38,213 nucleotides of DNA. Source: Acidobacteria bacterium 13_1_20CM_58_21. GTDB taxonomy: Bacteria > Acidobacteriota > Terriglobia > Acidiferrales > UBA7541. Position 1 is the stretch's first letter; the number at the start of each line of letters is the position of its first letter. The position numbers and the translations under genes were made by a program. Shown here one piece after another: positions 1-8,240 of this stretch. The stretch covers positions 1 through 38,213 of the forward strand of contig MNIJ01000107.1 of assembly GCA_001919715.1 (NCBI GenBank), written 5' to 3'. The notes beneath the pieces are model-generated. The model was not told where the DNA came from. It ran no database searches and saw only the letters and a list, made by a program, of their open reading frames with translations.

Positions 1-54
1 GCCCAGTGCATCCACCTCTTCGCGGCTGCCCAGTGCATCCACCTCTTCGCGGCT
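1..54. repeat. Exact tandem duplication of 27 bp inside modC
   Basis: Bases 1-27 and 28-54 are identical (gcccagtgcatccacctctt followed by cgcggct). The unit is 27 bp, so the reading frame is kept and nine residues just after the H-loop are doubled. Its position at the very end of the sequence makes an assembly end artefact as likely as a real duplication. Confidence 0.9.
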
Positions 55-639
55 ATGTGTCACATACAGAATAGGGATCCCCTTGGCTACATTCCACGCG
101 CGCAAATCGTCCACAATGGATGCTTTCAGCTCCGCATCCAATCCCGTCAGTGGCTCGTCGAGCAACAACACGCGCGGCTCGGTAACCAGTGATCTGGCCA
201 GCGCGATTCTCTGCTTCTCGCCTCCGGAAATCTTGTCCGGCCTTTGTTTCCGCAATTTCTCCACGCGAAAGGCTTTTAGAATTGCTTCTACTTGTTCCCG
301 TCTTTCTTCCTCCCGCAGATCTGTCAGTCCGTATGCAACGTTGTCTTCCGCGCTCAGGTGCGGAAATAGCGCCAGGGTCTGAAAAACGTAGGCGGTTCGC
401 CGCTTCGGCGTGGGAACATGGATCCCCCGCGCGGAATCGAACAGGACTTCGCCGCCAGCCACGATTTGTCCTTCGTCTGGCCGCGCTAGTCCCGCGACGC
501 AGTCCAGCAGCGTGGATTTGCCGGCCCCGGAAGCTCCGAACAGAATCGTGATGCCGGGAGAGACTTCGATGGAAACGTCAAGGACAAAAGAAGAGGCGCC
601 CGCGCTGCGCCTTTCTTTGCGGATTCGCGCGGCCAGCAT
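1..639 (-). CDS. modC: Molybdate ABC transporter ATP-binding protein ModC (3' end cut off by window edge)
   Basis: This is the ATPase that drives molybdate uptake through ModB; it acts on the inner face of the membrane. The gene is absent from the ORF track because it runs off the left edge. Reading the minus strand from an ATG at 639 gives 213 open codons. They include a Walker A motif (GASGAGKS), a Q-loop region (VFQTLALFPHL), the ABC signature (SGGEKQR), Walker B (VLLLDEP) and the H-loop (YVTHS). The start lies 8 bases after the modB stop codon, so the two genes are co-transcribed. The C-terminal part, including any TOBE domain, is not in the window. The last visible 18 residues are an exact duplication of a 9-residue unit (SREEVDALG), which is unusual for this family and lies right at the sequence end. 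Confidence 0.9.
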   Translation of the reverse strand, partial: MLAARIRKERRSAGASSFVLDVSIEVSPGITILFGASGAGKSTLLDCVAGLARPDEGQIVAGGEVLFDSARGIHVPTPKRRTAYVFQTLALFPHLSAEDNVAYGLTDLREEERREQVEAILKAFRVEKLRKQRPDKISGGEKQRIALARSLVTEPRVLLLDEPLTGLDAELKASIVDDLRAWNVAKGIPILYVTHSREEVDALGSREEVDALG

Positions 640-647
640 TGTGGCCT

Positions 648-1316
648 TTACTTCGCCGCCCACGGCGTCCACACGCGGCGATTGACCGCATATACCACCG
701 ACAACACGACGAAAGAAACTGCCAGCAGCACCAGCGCCATGCGGTTTGCCTCGCCGTATTCCAGGGATTGCACGTGATCGTAAATGTCGATCGAAACCGT
801 TCGTGTGACTCCCGCCAAATTCCCGCCCACCATTAAGACCACGCCAAATTCTCCCAGCGTGTGCGCAAAACTCAGCACCGCGGCCGTCACCGCTCCGGGC
901 AGCGACAACGGCAGGATCACGCGGCAGAATGTCCGCAAGCCTCCCGCACCCAGCACGGCCGACGCGTCCAGCAGTTTTCGATCGACTCCCTCAAACGAAG
1001 CGATCAGCGGCTGCACAGCAAATGGAAGGCTGTACAGCACAGACGAAAGAATTAGTCCGCCGAATGTGAAGGCCAGTCCGTGCCCGAAGAGCGCGATCCA
1101 CAGTTTTCCCAACGGCCCGCGCGGCCCCATCGCTACCAGGGCGTAAAATCCAAGCACCGTTGGCGGCAGCACCAGCGGCAGCGCGACAATCGATTCGAGC
1201 AGGAATTTTCCGCGCCAGTTCGAAAAAGCCAGCCCATAGGCCATCGGCGTTCCGATCGCAAGCAATATCACCGCCACGCAGGCGGCCAATTTCATGGACA
1301 ACCACAATGCTTCCAT
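648..1316 (-). CDS. modB: Molybdate ABC transporter permease ModB
   Basis: This is the inner-membrane channel subunit for molybdate import, partner of ModA and ModC. The 222-residue length fits ModB. The protein has about five hydrophobic segments, starting at residues 8-28 (LAACVAVILLAIGTPMAYGL). It carries the ModB-type stretch LVLPPTVLGFYAL and the cytoplasmic EAA-type loop near residues 135-165 (DASAVLGAGGLRTFCRVILP), which contacts the ATPase. The C-terminal half has the typical LGEFGVVLMVGGNLAG sequence. The gene lies 29 bases downstream of modA and 8 bases upstream of modC, so the order modA-modB-modC is a standard molybdate operon. Confidence 0.95.
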   Translation of the reverse strand: MEALWLSMKLAACVAVILLAIGTPMAYGLAFSNWRGKFLLESIVALPLVLPPTVLGFYALVAMGPRGPLGKLWIALFGHGLAFTFGGLILSSVLYSLPFAVQPLIASFEGVDRKLLDASAVLGAGGLRTFCRVILPLSLPGAVTAAVLSFAHTLGEFGVVLMVGGNLAGVTRTVSIDIYDHVQSLEYGEANRMALVLLAVSFVVLSVVYAVNRRVWTPWAAK

Positions 1317-1345
1317 TCGCTACCTTTCTCGCACTCTTCTCCGAG

Positions 1346-2173
1346 TTACCCGTGCGCTCTGGAGCGCCTCGGCGTTATCTTTTTTCCTCTTTCCTGGTCC
1401 CTTTCCGGAAACGCGAAACCGTACTTCGCGAGTATGGCGCGACCTGCGGCACTCTTCACAAACTCCAGAAACGCTCGCGCCGAATCCTTATTCTTTGCGT
1501 CCTTCAAAACGATCGCTACTTCTTCAATTGCCGGGTGCATCTCCGCTGGAATCTCCCATCGTTTTCCATCCCGCATCGCCGGCGAGACGGCTAGGGACAA
1601 GGCCACAATCCCGGCCTGCGCATTTCCCGACTGTACAAATTGCGCCGCTTGCGAAATATTCTCTCCGTACACCAGCTTGTCCTTGACGGATTCGTAGATT
1701 CCCGCCTTTTGCAACGCAGCCACTGCCGCCCGTCCGTAGGGCGCATGCTCTGGATTCGCGATCGCAATCTTGTCGATGCTGGCATCCAAGAGGGTTTGCC
1801 ATCCCATTTTGCTGACATCCAGCTTGGCATCCGCAGGCGTCCAAAGCACGATCCGCCCCACGGCGTATTCGGATAGGGTCCCGGTCTCAACGAGTCCGGC
1901 GGCCTCCAGCTTTTGCGGATATTCAGTGTCCGCGGAAAAGAACAGATCGAAAGGAGCCCCATTTTGCATTTGAGAGAAAAAGTTCCCGCTCGATCCGTAA
2001 GTCACATTCACTTTGGTTCCGGACTGCATCTCAAACTCTTCCGCTAACTCTCCCATCGCAAACTTCAAATCCGCTGCCGCCGCTATTCTGACTTCTTGCC
2101 CCGGTGCAAGAACGACGGCTGAGAGCAGCACCGCGATGCTGCCAAGAGCCATTAAGGGGGCGCAATCCTTCAT
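1346..2173 (-). CDS. modA: Molybdate-binding periplasmic protein ModA
   Basis: This is the solute-binding protein that captures molybdate or tungstate in the periplasm and delivers it to ModBC. The 275-residue product begins with a signal peptide (hydrophobic stretch LMALGSIAVLLSAVVLAPG). It then has the family hallmarks AAADLKFAMGEL, VTYGSSGNFFSQM with the Ser pair that binds the oxyanion, GAPFDLFFSAD, and IANPEHAPYGRAA in the second lobe. A later VALSL stretch also fits. It is the first structural gene of the operon. The upstream regulator gene ends 75 bases before the start codon on the same strand, so the regulator and transporter may be co-transcribed. Confidence 0.95.
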   Translation of the reverse strand: MKDCAPLMALGSIAVLLSAVVLAPGQEVRIAAAADLKFAMGELAEEFEMQSGTKVNVTYGSSGNFFSQMQNGAPFDLFFSADTEYPQKLEAAGLVETGTLSEYAVGRIVLWTPADAKLDVSKMGWQTLLDASIDKIAIANPEHAPYGRAAVAALQKAGIYESVKDKLVYGENISQAAQFVQSGNAQAGIVALSLAVSPAMRDGKRWEIPAEMHPAIEEVAIVLKDAKNKDSARAFLEFVKSAAGRAILAKYGFAFPERDQERGKKITPRRSRAHG

Positions 2174-2247
2174 GAGAATCCCTCTTAGGACGCGAGAGCG
2201 AACGGCGATTTCGCAATTGAGATCAACCGCGCCTTACCGGCCAACCC

Positions 2248-2658
2248 TCATACCCGAAGGATCATTACTTCCGTCGACTTAATCAGCGCCGCCGCTCGTT
2301 CCCCGGGCTTCAACCGCAGCTCCTTGGCGGCATCCGCCGTGATGATCGAGGTGATGTGCTGCTCACCAATCGCCATGGTCACCTGCGCCAGCAGGCCGCT
2401 GAATTTGATGGCCACTACGCGGCCAATCAGCTGGTTTCTCCCGCTGATCTTCCGGAAATTTCCTCTCCGCGCTTCGATGTCCCCGCGGTCCAACTTCTTC
2501 GGAAACAGGCGGTCTATTTCGCTTTCCGGCACGCGGTGGTGCCCGCCCGGGGTCTTCACCGATTTTATCTTTCCGCGGTAAATCCACTGCTTCAAAGTGG
2601 GATAACTGACGCCCAAGATGTTCGCGGCTTCCCGCGGAGCCAAGAGCTTCTGCACCAT
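2248..2658 (-). CDS. Excisionase/MerR-type HTH plus TOBE (molybdate-binding) regulator
   Basis: Probable molybdenum-responsive transcription regulator, the first gene of the mod cluster. The N-terminal part (about residues 3-55) is an excisionase/MerR-type helix-turn-helix (LAPREAANILGVSYPTLKQW, followed by a GGHHRVPESEI wing). The C-terminal part (about residues 70-136) is one TOBE or Mop-like domain (SGRNQLIGRVVAIKFSGLLA, ending STEVMILRV), which binds molybdate in ModE and molbindins. The start was moved from the track (2688) to the internal ATG at 2658 because GGAGG lies just before it; the product is then 136 residues. It differs from E. coli ModE, which has a winged helix and two TOBE repeats. 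The DNA-binding role and molybdate sensing are inferred from domains and position. Confidence 0.85.
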   Translation of the reverse strand: MVQKLLAPREAANILGVSYPTLKQWIYRGKIKSVKTPGGHHRVPESEIDRLFPKKLDRGDIEARRGNFRKISGRNQLIGRVVAIKFSGLLAQVTMAIGEQHITSIITADAAKELRLKPGERAAALIKSTEVMILRV

Positions 2659-2693
2659 CCACGCCTCCGAATTCGCAGAATACCGCACAAAGG

Positions 2694-2722
2694 ATCGTTA
2701 TAGCAATACGTTTATATACGAT
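2694..2722. promoter_or_regulatory. ModE-like palindrome upstream of the mod regulator gene
   Basis: The left arm reads ATCGTTATAG and the right arm TTATATACGAT, whose reverse complement is ATCGTATATAA. The arms therefore share ATCGT followed by an A/T-rich TATA-like core. This resembles the known ModE operator pattern (CGnTATAT, spacer, ATATAnCG). The site is centred about 50 bases upstream of the regulator start, where a promoter would be expected. Its function is inferred from sequence similarity and position. Confidence 0.5.
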
Positions 2723-3067
2723 TAGTACTTCGCCTTGGGCGTTAGAGGCAGAAAAAAATGGCCATAAGGCCGAGCACGAATCGAGACAGCACGTTGTCGG
2801 GGTCCGCGAGGGTTCATCTTGGAAAAGCTGACGAGGGAGGATGTATGCAAAGCGGTTTAGCTTTTCTACATAACCTTTCTTGCTAGTTTCAGGCCACTGG
2901 CCGTGATGTCGGCGGCAAGCGGGTCGGAGAAAAGTTCGATCTTGGACGCTCCACTCACTTCGTTCAAAGAGAACCCCAGGCACGGTGCACATCCTTCACG
3001 AAGACTTTTCTGTCCGGTCACGTCGGAGCGTACCGTTGATTCGCTGGGTGCTGGTGAGACCGTCTTC
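2723..3067. other. Non-coding stretch between the mod regulator and the fadN-type gene
   Basis: No convincing gene lies here. The overlapping track ORFs (2363-2992 minus and 2903-3481 plus) are shadows of the neighbouring genes. A molybdenum-cofactor riboswitch was looked for by eye and not recognised. Confidence 0.5.
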
Positions 3068-5518
3068 CTAGTTGCGGAGCGGCTTGCCGGTTTTCAGGGT
3101 GTGAGCAATGCGTTCCTGGGTTTTCTTTTCTCCACAGAGAGACACGAAGGCTTCGCGCTCGAGATCCAAGACATATTGTTCGCTCACCAATTGCGGCGAC
3201 GTCAGGGCGCCGCCCGCCAGAATGTTCGCGAGCTTGCGGCCGACATGCGCGTCGTACTCGGAGGCATAGCCGCCGCGGAACATCATGTGGATCGCGAGCT
3301 TCGCGCCGGCAAGAAATTGTTCGCCGAGTACTTTGATCTGAGTGCTGCGCGCACCATCTTGCCAGCTGGCCGCCAGCGGCTTGTAGCCGCCCCGCACCAG
3401 CGACAGCGCGGCTGCCTTGGCGTCGGCGACCAAGCGATCGCGGTTCATGGAAAGGCCGTCTTCGCGGCGCAAATACCCTAACTCGCGGCATTCCTCTGCG
3501 CTTGTGCCGACCTTGGCCATGGCGATGGTTTCAAAGATGGCCTTCAGGGCATGGAAAAGATCGAGGTCGTCTTCCGGAGAAGAGGAAAGGCTGAGGGCTG
3601 TCCCACCGGTGCGCTCATTTGCGCGGATCAGCATTTCCTTCGTGCCGCCGCCGCCCGGAATCAGTCCCACCCCCGTTTCCACCAAGCCGATGTAGGCTTC
3701 CGCTGCCGCCTGAATCCTGGACGCGTGCAGGCTCACTTCGCAACCGCCGCCCAGCGCCATTCCCTGGGGCGCCGCCACCACCGGTTTTGGTGAGTATTTG
3801 ATCGCCAGGTTGATGTTCTGGAATTGCTTGACCGCCGCGTGCAATTCGTCCCACTCCTGCTCCTGGGCTCCCACCAGAACCAGCATCAAGTTTGCGCCGA
3901 CGGAAAAATTCACAGCCTGGTTCGCGATGACCAGGGCATCAAAATCCGTTTCCAGCCGCTTCAAGCCCTTGTGGAGCATGGCGATCAAGTCTGCGCCGAT
4001 GGCGTTCATCTTGGCGTGAAATTCGCAGCACCCCACGCCGTCGCCGAGATCGATCAGGCTCGCGCCGGAATTGCGCTCCACTTCGCGGCCCGCATCCTTC
4101 AACGATTTCAGAATGATGACGCCCACTGGCTCTTCGACTTTTTTTGTCCCACCGCTGCCAATGTCGAAAACCGTGGTCGTGCCTTTCTCCGATTCGTAAA
4201 ATCCTTTCCGCCCGCTCGCCAACACTTTCTCGATGACCGCCGACAGCGTGCGCCCTTCTCTTTGCACCTGCCCCGCGAATGCCTTCACGCCAACTGCATC
4301 CATGATTTCAAACGGTCCGAGTTCCCAGCCAAAGCCCCAACGCAGAGCGCGGTCAACGTCCACAATGTTGTCGGAAATCTCCGGGACACGCCGCGCCGCA
4401 TACAAACACGTTTCGGAAAGCCCGCGCCACAAGAATTGTTGCGCTTTGTCACCGTTCTGCCCTTCCAGCACAGGGCCGACAAGCGCGCGCAGCCGCTCGC
4501 GGGTGTCCTCGATCGCCTTACCCATTTCGAGCGAAGCGAATTTCGCCTTCTGCCGCGAGCGATACTCCATGGTGTTCACATCGAGCGTCAGGATCTCCTG
4601 CTTGCCCTCGCCCTTAACCTTTTTGTAAAAACCCTGCCCCGTCTTGTCGCCGAGCCAGCCACGCTTGGCCATTTCTTCCACCAGCGCCGGCACTTTATAC
4701 ATTTCCCGCGACTCGTCGTTGGGCGCCGTCTCGTAAATGTTCTTCACGACGTGTACAAGCACATCGAGGCCCACGATATCTGCCGTTCGAAACGTTGCCG
4801 ACTTCGGCCAGCCCACCGCCGGTCCCGTGCACGCGTCCACCTCTTCCACCGTCATTCCGAGCGTGCCCATCAGGCGCAGCGCATTGAGCATCGAAAATGT
4901 TCCGATGCGATTGGCAATGAAGTTCGGCGTGTCTTTTACCACCACCACGCCCTTGCCCAGTCGCCGGTCGCAAAACTCGCTCAACGACTCGACCACCTCC
5001 TTCGAAGTCTTAGGCCCGGGTATTACTTCCACCAATTTCAGATACCGCGGCGGATTGAAGAAATGCGTCCCCGCCCAGTGCTGCTGAAATTCCTCGCTCA
5101 TCCCCTCGGCGATCAGATGCACCGGCAGGCCGGAGGTGTTCGTGGTTACGATCGCCCCGGGTTTGCGAAACTGGGCAACACGCGTCAGCAATTTTCGTTT
5201 GATTTCCAGATTCTCGGCAACCACCTCGATGATCCAGTCTGCTTCCGCACAACGCCCTAAATCATCCTCGAAATTTCCAATCTCGATCTTGTCTGCGAGC
5301 GCGGCGGTAAAAAACGCCGCTGGCTTCGACTTCTTCGCCGCGTCCAGCCCCGCGCGTACAATTTTATTGCGTTCGCTCGAGGGCGCATCCGCAGACAAAT
5401 TCGGTGGCACAATATCCAGCAGAATGCATGGCAACCCGGCGTTTGCGAAATGCGCCGCAATCCGCGAGCCCATCGTCCCCGCTCCCAGCACTACGGTCTT
5501 TTCGATGCGACGTTTCAT
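3068..5518 (-). CDS. fadN: 3-hydroxyacyl-CoA dehydrogenase / enoyl-CoA hydratase fusion (FadN type)
   Basis: Bifunctional fatty-acid beta-oxidation enzyme that hydrates enoyl-CoA and oxidises 3-hydroxyacyl-CoA with NAD. The N-terminus is a Rossmann fold (VVLGAGTMGSRIA, residues 9-21), followed by dehydrogenase motifs such as HFFNPPRYLKLVEVI and the helical domains to about residue 460. A crotonase domain comes last, with GMALGGGCEVS near residue 588 and LVETGVGLIPGGGG near 620. The order dehydrogenase first and hydratase last, at 816 residues, is that of Bacillus FadN rather than E. coli FadB. The start has an AAGGTG ribosome site 6 bases before ATG. The gene stands alone; no thiolase or acyl-CoA dehydrogenase is adjacent in the window. 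The symbol rests on domain order only. Confidence 0.93.
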   Translation of the reverse strand: MKRRIEKTVVLGAGTMGSRIAAHFANAGLPCILLDIVPPNLSADAPSSERNKIVRAGLDAAKKSKPAAFFTAALADKIEIGNFEDDLGRCAEADWIIEVVAENLEIKRKLLTRVAQFRKPGAIVTTNTSGLPVHLIAEGMSEEFQQHWAGTHFFNPPRYLKLVEVIPGPKTSKEVVESLSEFCDRRLGKGVVVVKDTPNFIANRIGTFSMLNALRLMGTLGMTVEEVDACTGPAVGWPKSATFRTADIVGLDVLVHVVKNIYETAPNDESREMYKVPALVEEMAKRGWLGDKTGQGFYKKVKGEGKQEILTLDVNTMEYRSRQKAKFASLEMGKAIEDTRERLRALVGPVLEGQNGDKAQQFLWRGLSETCLYAARRVPEISDNIVDVDRALRWGFGWELGPFEIMDAVGVKAFAGQVQREGRTLSAVIEKVLASGRKGFYESEKGTTTVFDIGSGGTKKVEEPVGVIILKSLKDAGREVERNSGASLIDLGDGVGCCEFHAKMNAIGADLIAMLHKGLKRLETDFDALVIANQAVNFSVGANLMLVLVGAQEQEWDELHAAVKQFQNINLAIKYSPKPVVAAPQGMALGGGCEVSLHASRIQAAAEAYIGLVETGVGLIPGGGGTKEMLIRANERTGGTALSLSSSPEDDLDLFHALKAIFETIAMAKVGTSAEECRELGYLRREDGLSMNRDRLVADAKAAALSLVRGGYKPLAASWQDGARSTQIKVLGEQFLAGAKLAIHMMFRGGYASEYDAHVGRKLANILAGGALTSPQLVSEQYVLDLEREAFVSLCGEKKTQERIAHTLKTGKPLRN

Positions 5519-5634
5519 GGCACACCTTTTGGCGGATTTGTACGGCCAGTTTGGTTAGCAGGGACAGGTTACAAAACCGGCATGCGCGGGTCAAACGACG
5601 GGCCGATCCGCGGCGATAGGGCTAAACTAGAGGA

Positions 5635-6519
5635 ATGACGGAAGAGAACAAAACCGCCGGATCGCCCGGCTGGTTTCGGAGCGCAAAGGACAAACTTCGC
5701 TCCTTCGCATACGGCGAGCAAGGCGAACCCAGGGAGCGCCCACGAGTGGGCTTGGCTCTTGCCGGCGGCTTCGCGCGCGGTATTGCCCACCTCGGTGTCC
5801 TCCGCGTCTTGCGCGAAGCTGGAATTCCCATCGATTGCGTAGCCGGCACGAGCGTCGGCGCCCTGATCGCTGTGGGCTACTGTGCCGGAGCATCGCTGGA
5901 CGAAATGGCCAAGGTGGGAGCCTCCACGAGCTTCACGGATTTCGGCCGCTGGACGCCATCCTGGCTCGGACTGGCTACCAACCAACGCATGGAAAAATAT
6001 CTCGCGCGTTTTACTCCTGTAAAGACGTTCGAGGAACTGCTGACGCCGCTGGCCATAGCCACCACGGACATCTCCGCAGGTGTTTCCGTCTACTATTCCC
6101 ACGGGCCCGTCGCGCCGCCGCTGCGCGCTTCCTGCGCTTATCCTGGCCTTTTTGTGCCTATTCAATTTGAGGGGCGGACGCTGGTCGACGGATTCCTCAC
6201 TGCACCGGTGCCAGTCGAGGGCGTCTTGCTTCTGGGCGCGGACGTGGTCATCGCCGTTTACCTTGAGGCGGGCAACATCGAACAACCCCGCACGTTCACC
6301 GACGTCCTCAGCCGGTCCTTCAACATCATCCAGCGGCATGGCGATCTCGCGTGGCGCACGCAGGCGGATATCATTATCGAACCCGACGTGAAGGCCTTTG
6401 GGTGGGACGATTTCAGCAAGACCCCGGAGATGATTGCAGCCGGTGAAGCGGCGGCGCTGGCGGCGTTGCCGGAAATTCGCGCCGCGCTGCATGGCGAAAA
6501 ACGGGATTCCGCAGCCTAG
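5635..6519 (+). CDS. Patatin-like phospholipase family protein (RssA-like)
   Basis: Probable lipid acyl hydrolase with the patatin Ser-Asp dyad. The glycine-rich oxyanion motif LAGGFARGIAHLG lies near residues 40-52. The nucleophile elbow GTSVG follows near residue 71, and the catalytic Asp sits in LVDGFLTAPVP near residue 183. The 294-residue length is close to short bacterial patatin proteins of the RssA type. No signal peptide is evident, so it is probably cytoplasmic or peripheral. It is transcribed divergently from the fadN-type gene with 116 bases between them, which fits a lipid-metabolism neighbourhood. The ribosome site (AGAGGA) lies unusually close to the start codon. The substrate is unknown. 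Confidence 0.9.
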   Translation: MTEENKTAGSPGWFRSAKDKLRSFAYGEQGEPRERPRVGLALAGGFARGIAHLGVLRVLREAGIPIDCVAGTSVGALIAVGYCAGASLDEMAKVGASTSFTDFGRWTPSWLGLATNQRMEKYLARFTPVKTFEELLTPLAIATTDISAGVSVYYSHGPVAPPLRASCAYPGLFVPIQFEGRTLVDGFLTAPVPVEGVLLLGADVVIAVYLEAGNIEQPRTFTDVLSRSFNIIQRHGDLAWRTQADIIIEPDVKAFGWDDFSKTPEMIAAGEAAALAALPEIRAALHGEKRDSAA

Positions 6520-6567
6520 AACCGTTCCTCCCGGTAAGCAGTCCTCTCCGGGAGAAGATTCCAGAGT

Positions 6568-6828
6568 CTATTCACGAGTGACCTGTACTACTACGGGCTG
6601 GCCATCGCCTTTGCCGCGCTGTGTGAGCCAGGCGGCGAGGCCCTCGGCGAAGCGTTCGGGAGTGAGGTGGAAACCGGCTTCGACCTTGCCATCAGCGACA
6701 GGAAGCGTGTCGTCGAAGTCGGCGGAGTTGGTGAAGTTGCGCATGCAGAATTGATCGAGCCAATCGAGCGGGCAGGCTCGGGTTTCGCCGTGGATGACAA
6801 CCTTGACGGTGAATTTTTGTGCGTACAC
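6568..6828 (-). CDS. Conserved-looking hypothetical protein (86 aa, GTG start)
   Basis: No family was recognised. The product begins with a short beta-rich part (KFTVKVVIHGETRACPLDWL) and ends with an amphipathic helix and strand (FAEGLAAWLTQRGKGDGQPV). Its composition looks like a real protein rather than the arginine- and proline-rich shadows around it. The start is a GTG with no clear ribosome site. It is the downstream partner of the desaturase gene on the same strand, separated by 69 bases that include a GC-rich hairpin. Confidence 0.5.
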   Translation of the reverse strand: MYAQKFTVKVVIHGETRACPLDWLDQFCMRNFTNSADFDDTLPVADGKVEAGFHLTPERFAEGLAAWLTQRGKGDGQPVVVQVTRE

Positions 6829-6839
6829 GGTTGAAAGCA

Positions 6840-6855
6840 GGCGGGGCAGCCCGCC
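6840..6855. repeat. Short GC-rich hairpin between desaturase and hypothetical gene
   Basis: GGCGGG, loop GCAG, CCCGCC: a perfect 6-bp stem. No T-tract follows on either strand, so it is not a clear intrinsic terminator. Confidence 0.4.
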
Positions 6856-6897
6856 CCTAGTTTAGGACAAAGCGGGCCCGGTGGCACGCTAGGCGGG

Positions 6898-7743
6898 CTA
6901 CGAAGCGCGAGGACGCTTGACCGAGTGGGCCAGCCCGACAGCTTCGAGCATCCAGATGAAATACCAGCCGATGTCGGTCTGATACCAGCGAAGGCCAAGG
7001 CGCGCGGAGCCAGCATGCGTGTGATGGTTCTGGTGCCAGTTCTCGCCCCAGGCGGTCAATTGGAAGGGGCCTAGCCACCAGACATTCATGCTGGAGTCGC
7101 CTTCTTCGACGCGTTTGAGATGCGTGAGGCTGTTCACCAGGCACTGCATGTGCAGCGAATAGACCAGGCGGATAGCGCCCATCCAGAAGAAGCCGATCCA
7201 GCCGAAGCCGAGAATCAGGCCGACGCAGATCGAGAAGACAATGACCGGCGTTTCGGCCCAGCCCCAGATCTTGTAGACACCGCCGGTGAGTTCGGGTGCC
7301 CAGCGCTTCTTGTCTGCGGGCTGAGTTTGATAGAGCCAGCGAAGATGCGCCCACCAGAAGCCGCCCTGCTTGGGACTTGAGATGTCCTCGGGTGTGTCGG
7401 TCACGGAGTGGTGGAGGCGATGATATGCGACCCAACTCGCTGGATGGCCAGAGCCGTTGAAGACAGCCCAGAAAATCAAGAATTGCTCGATGAACCGGTT
7501 GGTCTTGAGGGTCTTGTGTGCCAGCATGCGATGATAGCAGACGGTAGTTCCGAGACCGCCAAAGGCAATACTGAGCAAGGTCATGCCGACAACCTTAAAG
7601 CTTGGCACGGGGAATAGGATCAAACCGATAGCCGCAAGAACGTGAATGAGGACGAGATAAGTGAAGACGCCTTCTTTCCCGTGGACGGGCTTCCAGAAGG
7701 GCCGGTCCCAGGGGCGTTCTTGTTGCGTTACGGTTAATTCCAT
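6898..7743 (-). CDS. Membrane acyl-CoA (delta-9 type) fatty acid desaturase
   Basis: Membrane di-iron desaturase that introduces a double bond into fatty acyl chains and so tunes membrane fluidity. All three histidine boxes are present: HRMLAH near residue 71, HRLHH near 109 and HQNHH near 238. Hydrophobic segments flank them (TYLVLIHVLAAIGLILFPV; a second pair near residues 170-205). The track ORF begins at 8052, but the ATG at 7743 has GGAG just upstream and starts the conserved part, giving 281 residues, close to short bacterial acyl-CoA desaturases. The longer N-terminus is arginine-rich and unlikely to be translated. An electron donor gene is not adjacent. Confidence 0.93.
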   Translation of the reverse strand: MELTVTQQERPWDRPFWKPVHGKEGVFTYLVLIHVLAAIGLILFPVPSFKVVGMTLLSIAFGGLGTTVCYHRMLAHKTLKTNRFIEQFLIFWAVFNGSGHPASWVAYHRLHHSVTDTPEDISSPKQGGFWWAHLRWLYQTQPADKKRWAPELTGGVYKIWGWAETPVIVFSICVGLILGFGWIGFFWMGAIRLVYSLHMQCLVNSLTHLKRVEEGDSSMNVWWLGPFQLTAWGENWHQNHHTHAGSARLGLRWYQTDIGWYFIWMLEAVGLAHSVKRPRAS

Positions 7744-8240
7744 GTGCTCTCCGGTGATCTGCTTTGTTGAATGCGCCAATGCCCGGTGTGCAGAACGTGA
7801 TAGGCAATCATAACAATACCATTTTCCGGCGGAGGGCGCTGCACGACTGTACAAAAACGAACACAATGAGTGAATAGCCCGTCCTTTCCCCGGCCAACCC
7901 TTCAGAGACTGCCTCATTTGCCCTTTTGCGAATGCGAATTGACTCCCAGTACGCCTCCCGTTGGATTTTCTGGATACCCTGACCAGGGAGAAACCTCGAC
8001 TGGCAACGAGTCGAGAAATTTCCCCCCGATGAATACATCGGCCGCCTATCACTCACCCGGGCAGTTTTCGCAACTACCTTCTTGAGCGCTTGATTCATAT
8101 AACTGGAATCGTGCCGTTTCTTGTTCCCCCTAAACGGCCCCAAACGGCCTTGACACCTCAAACTCGCAGGCCTAGAGTCGCTCCGGCCGGTTTCGCTTGG
8201 TCCCCAAAAAGCTGCCGCTGAGCTTCCTTCGGAGGTTTCC
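7744..8240. other. Divergent intergenic region (497 bp) without a gene
   Basis: This region separates the desaturase (minus) from the NmrA-like gene (plus) and should hold both promoters. A near-direct repeat, CTAAACGGCC then CAAACGGCC, lies around 8131-8150. No convincing -35/-10 pair or coding frame was found; the track ORFs here are upstream extensions or shadows. Confidence 0.4.

Noticed and set aside
2723-3067. Possible molybdenum-cofactor riboswitch near the mod genes
   Set aside because: No recognisable conserved sequence blocks or stem arrangement of that riboswitch class could be seen.
3824-5260. 478-residue plus-strand ORF opposite the fadN-type gene
   Set aside because: Antisense shadow: rich in Arg, His and Pro, no ribosome site, no family features, wholly inside a clearly real gene.
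5569-6492. 307-residue minus-strand ORF opposite the patatin gene
   Set aside because: Antisense shadow of a gene with intact catalytic motifs.
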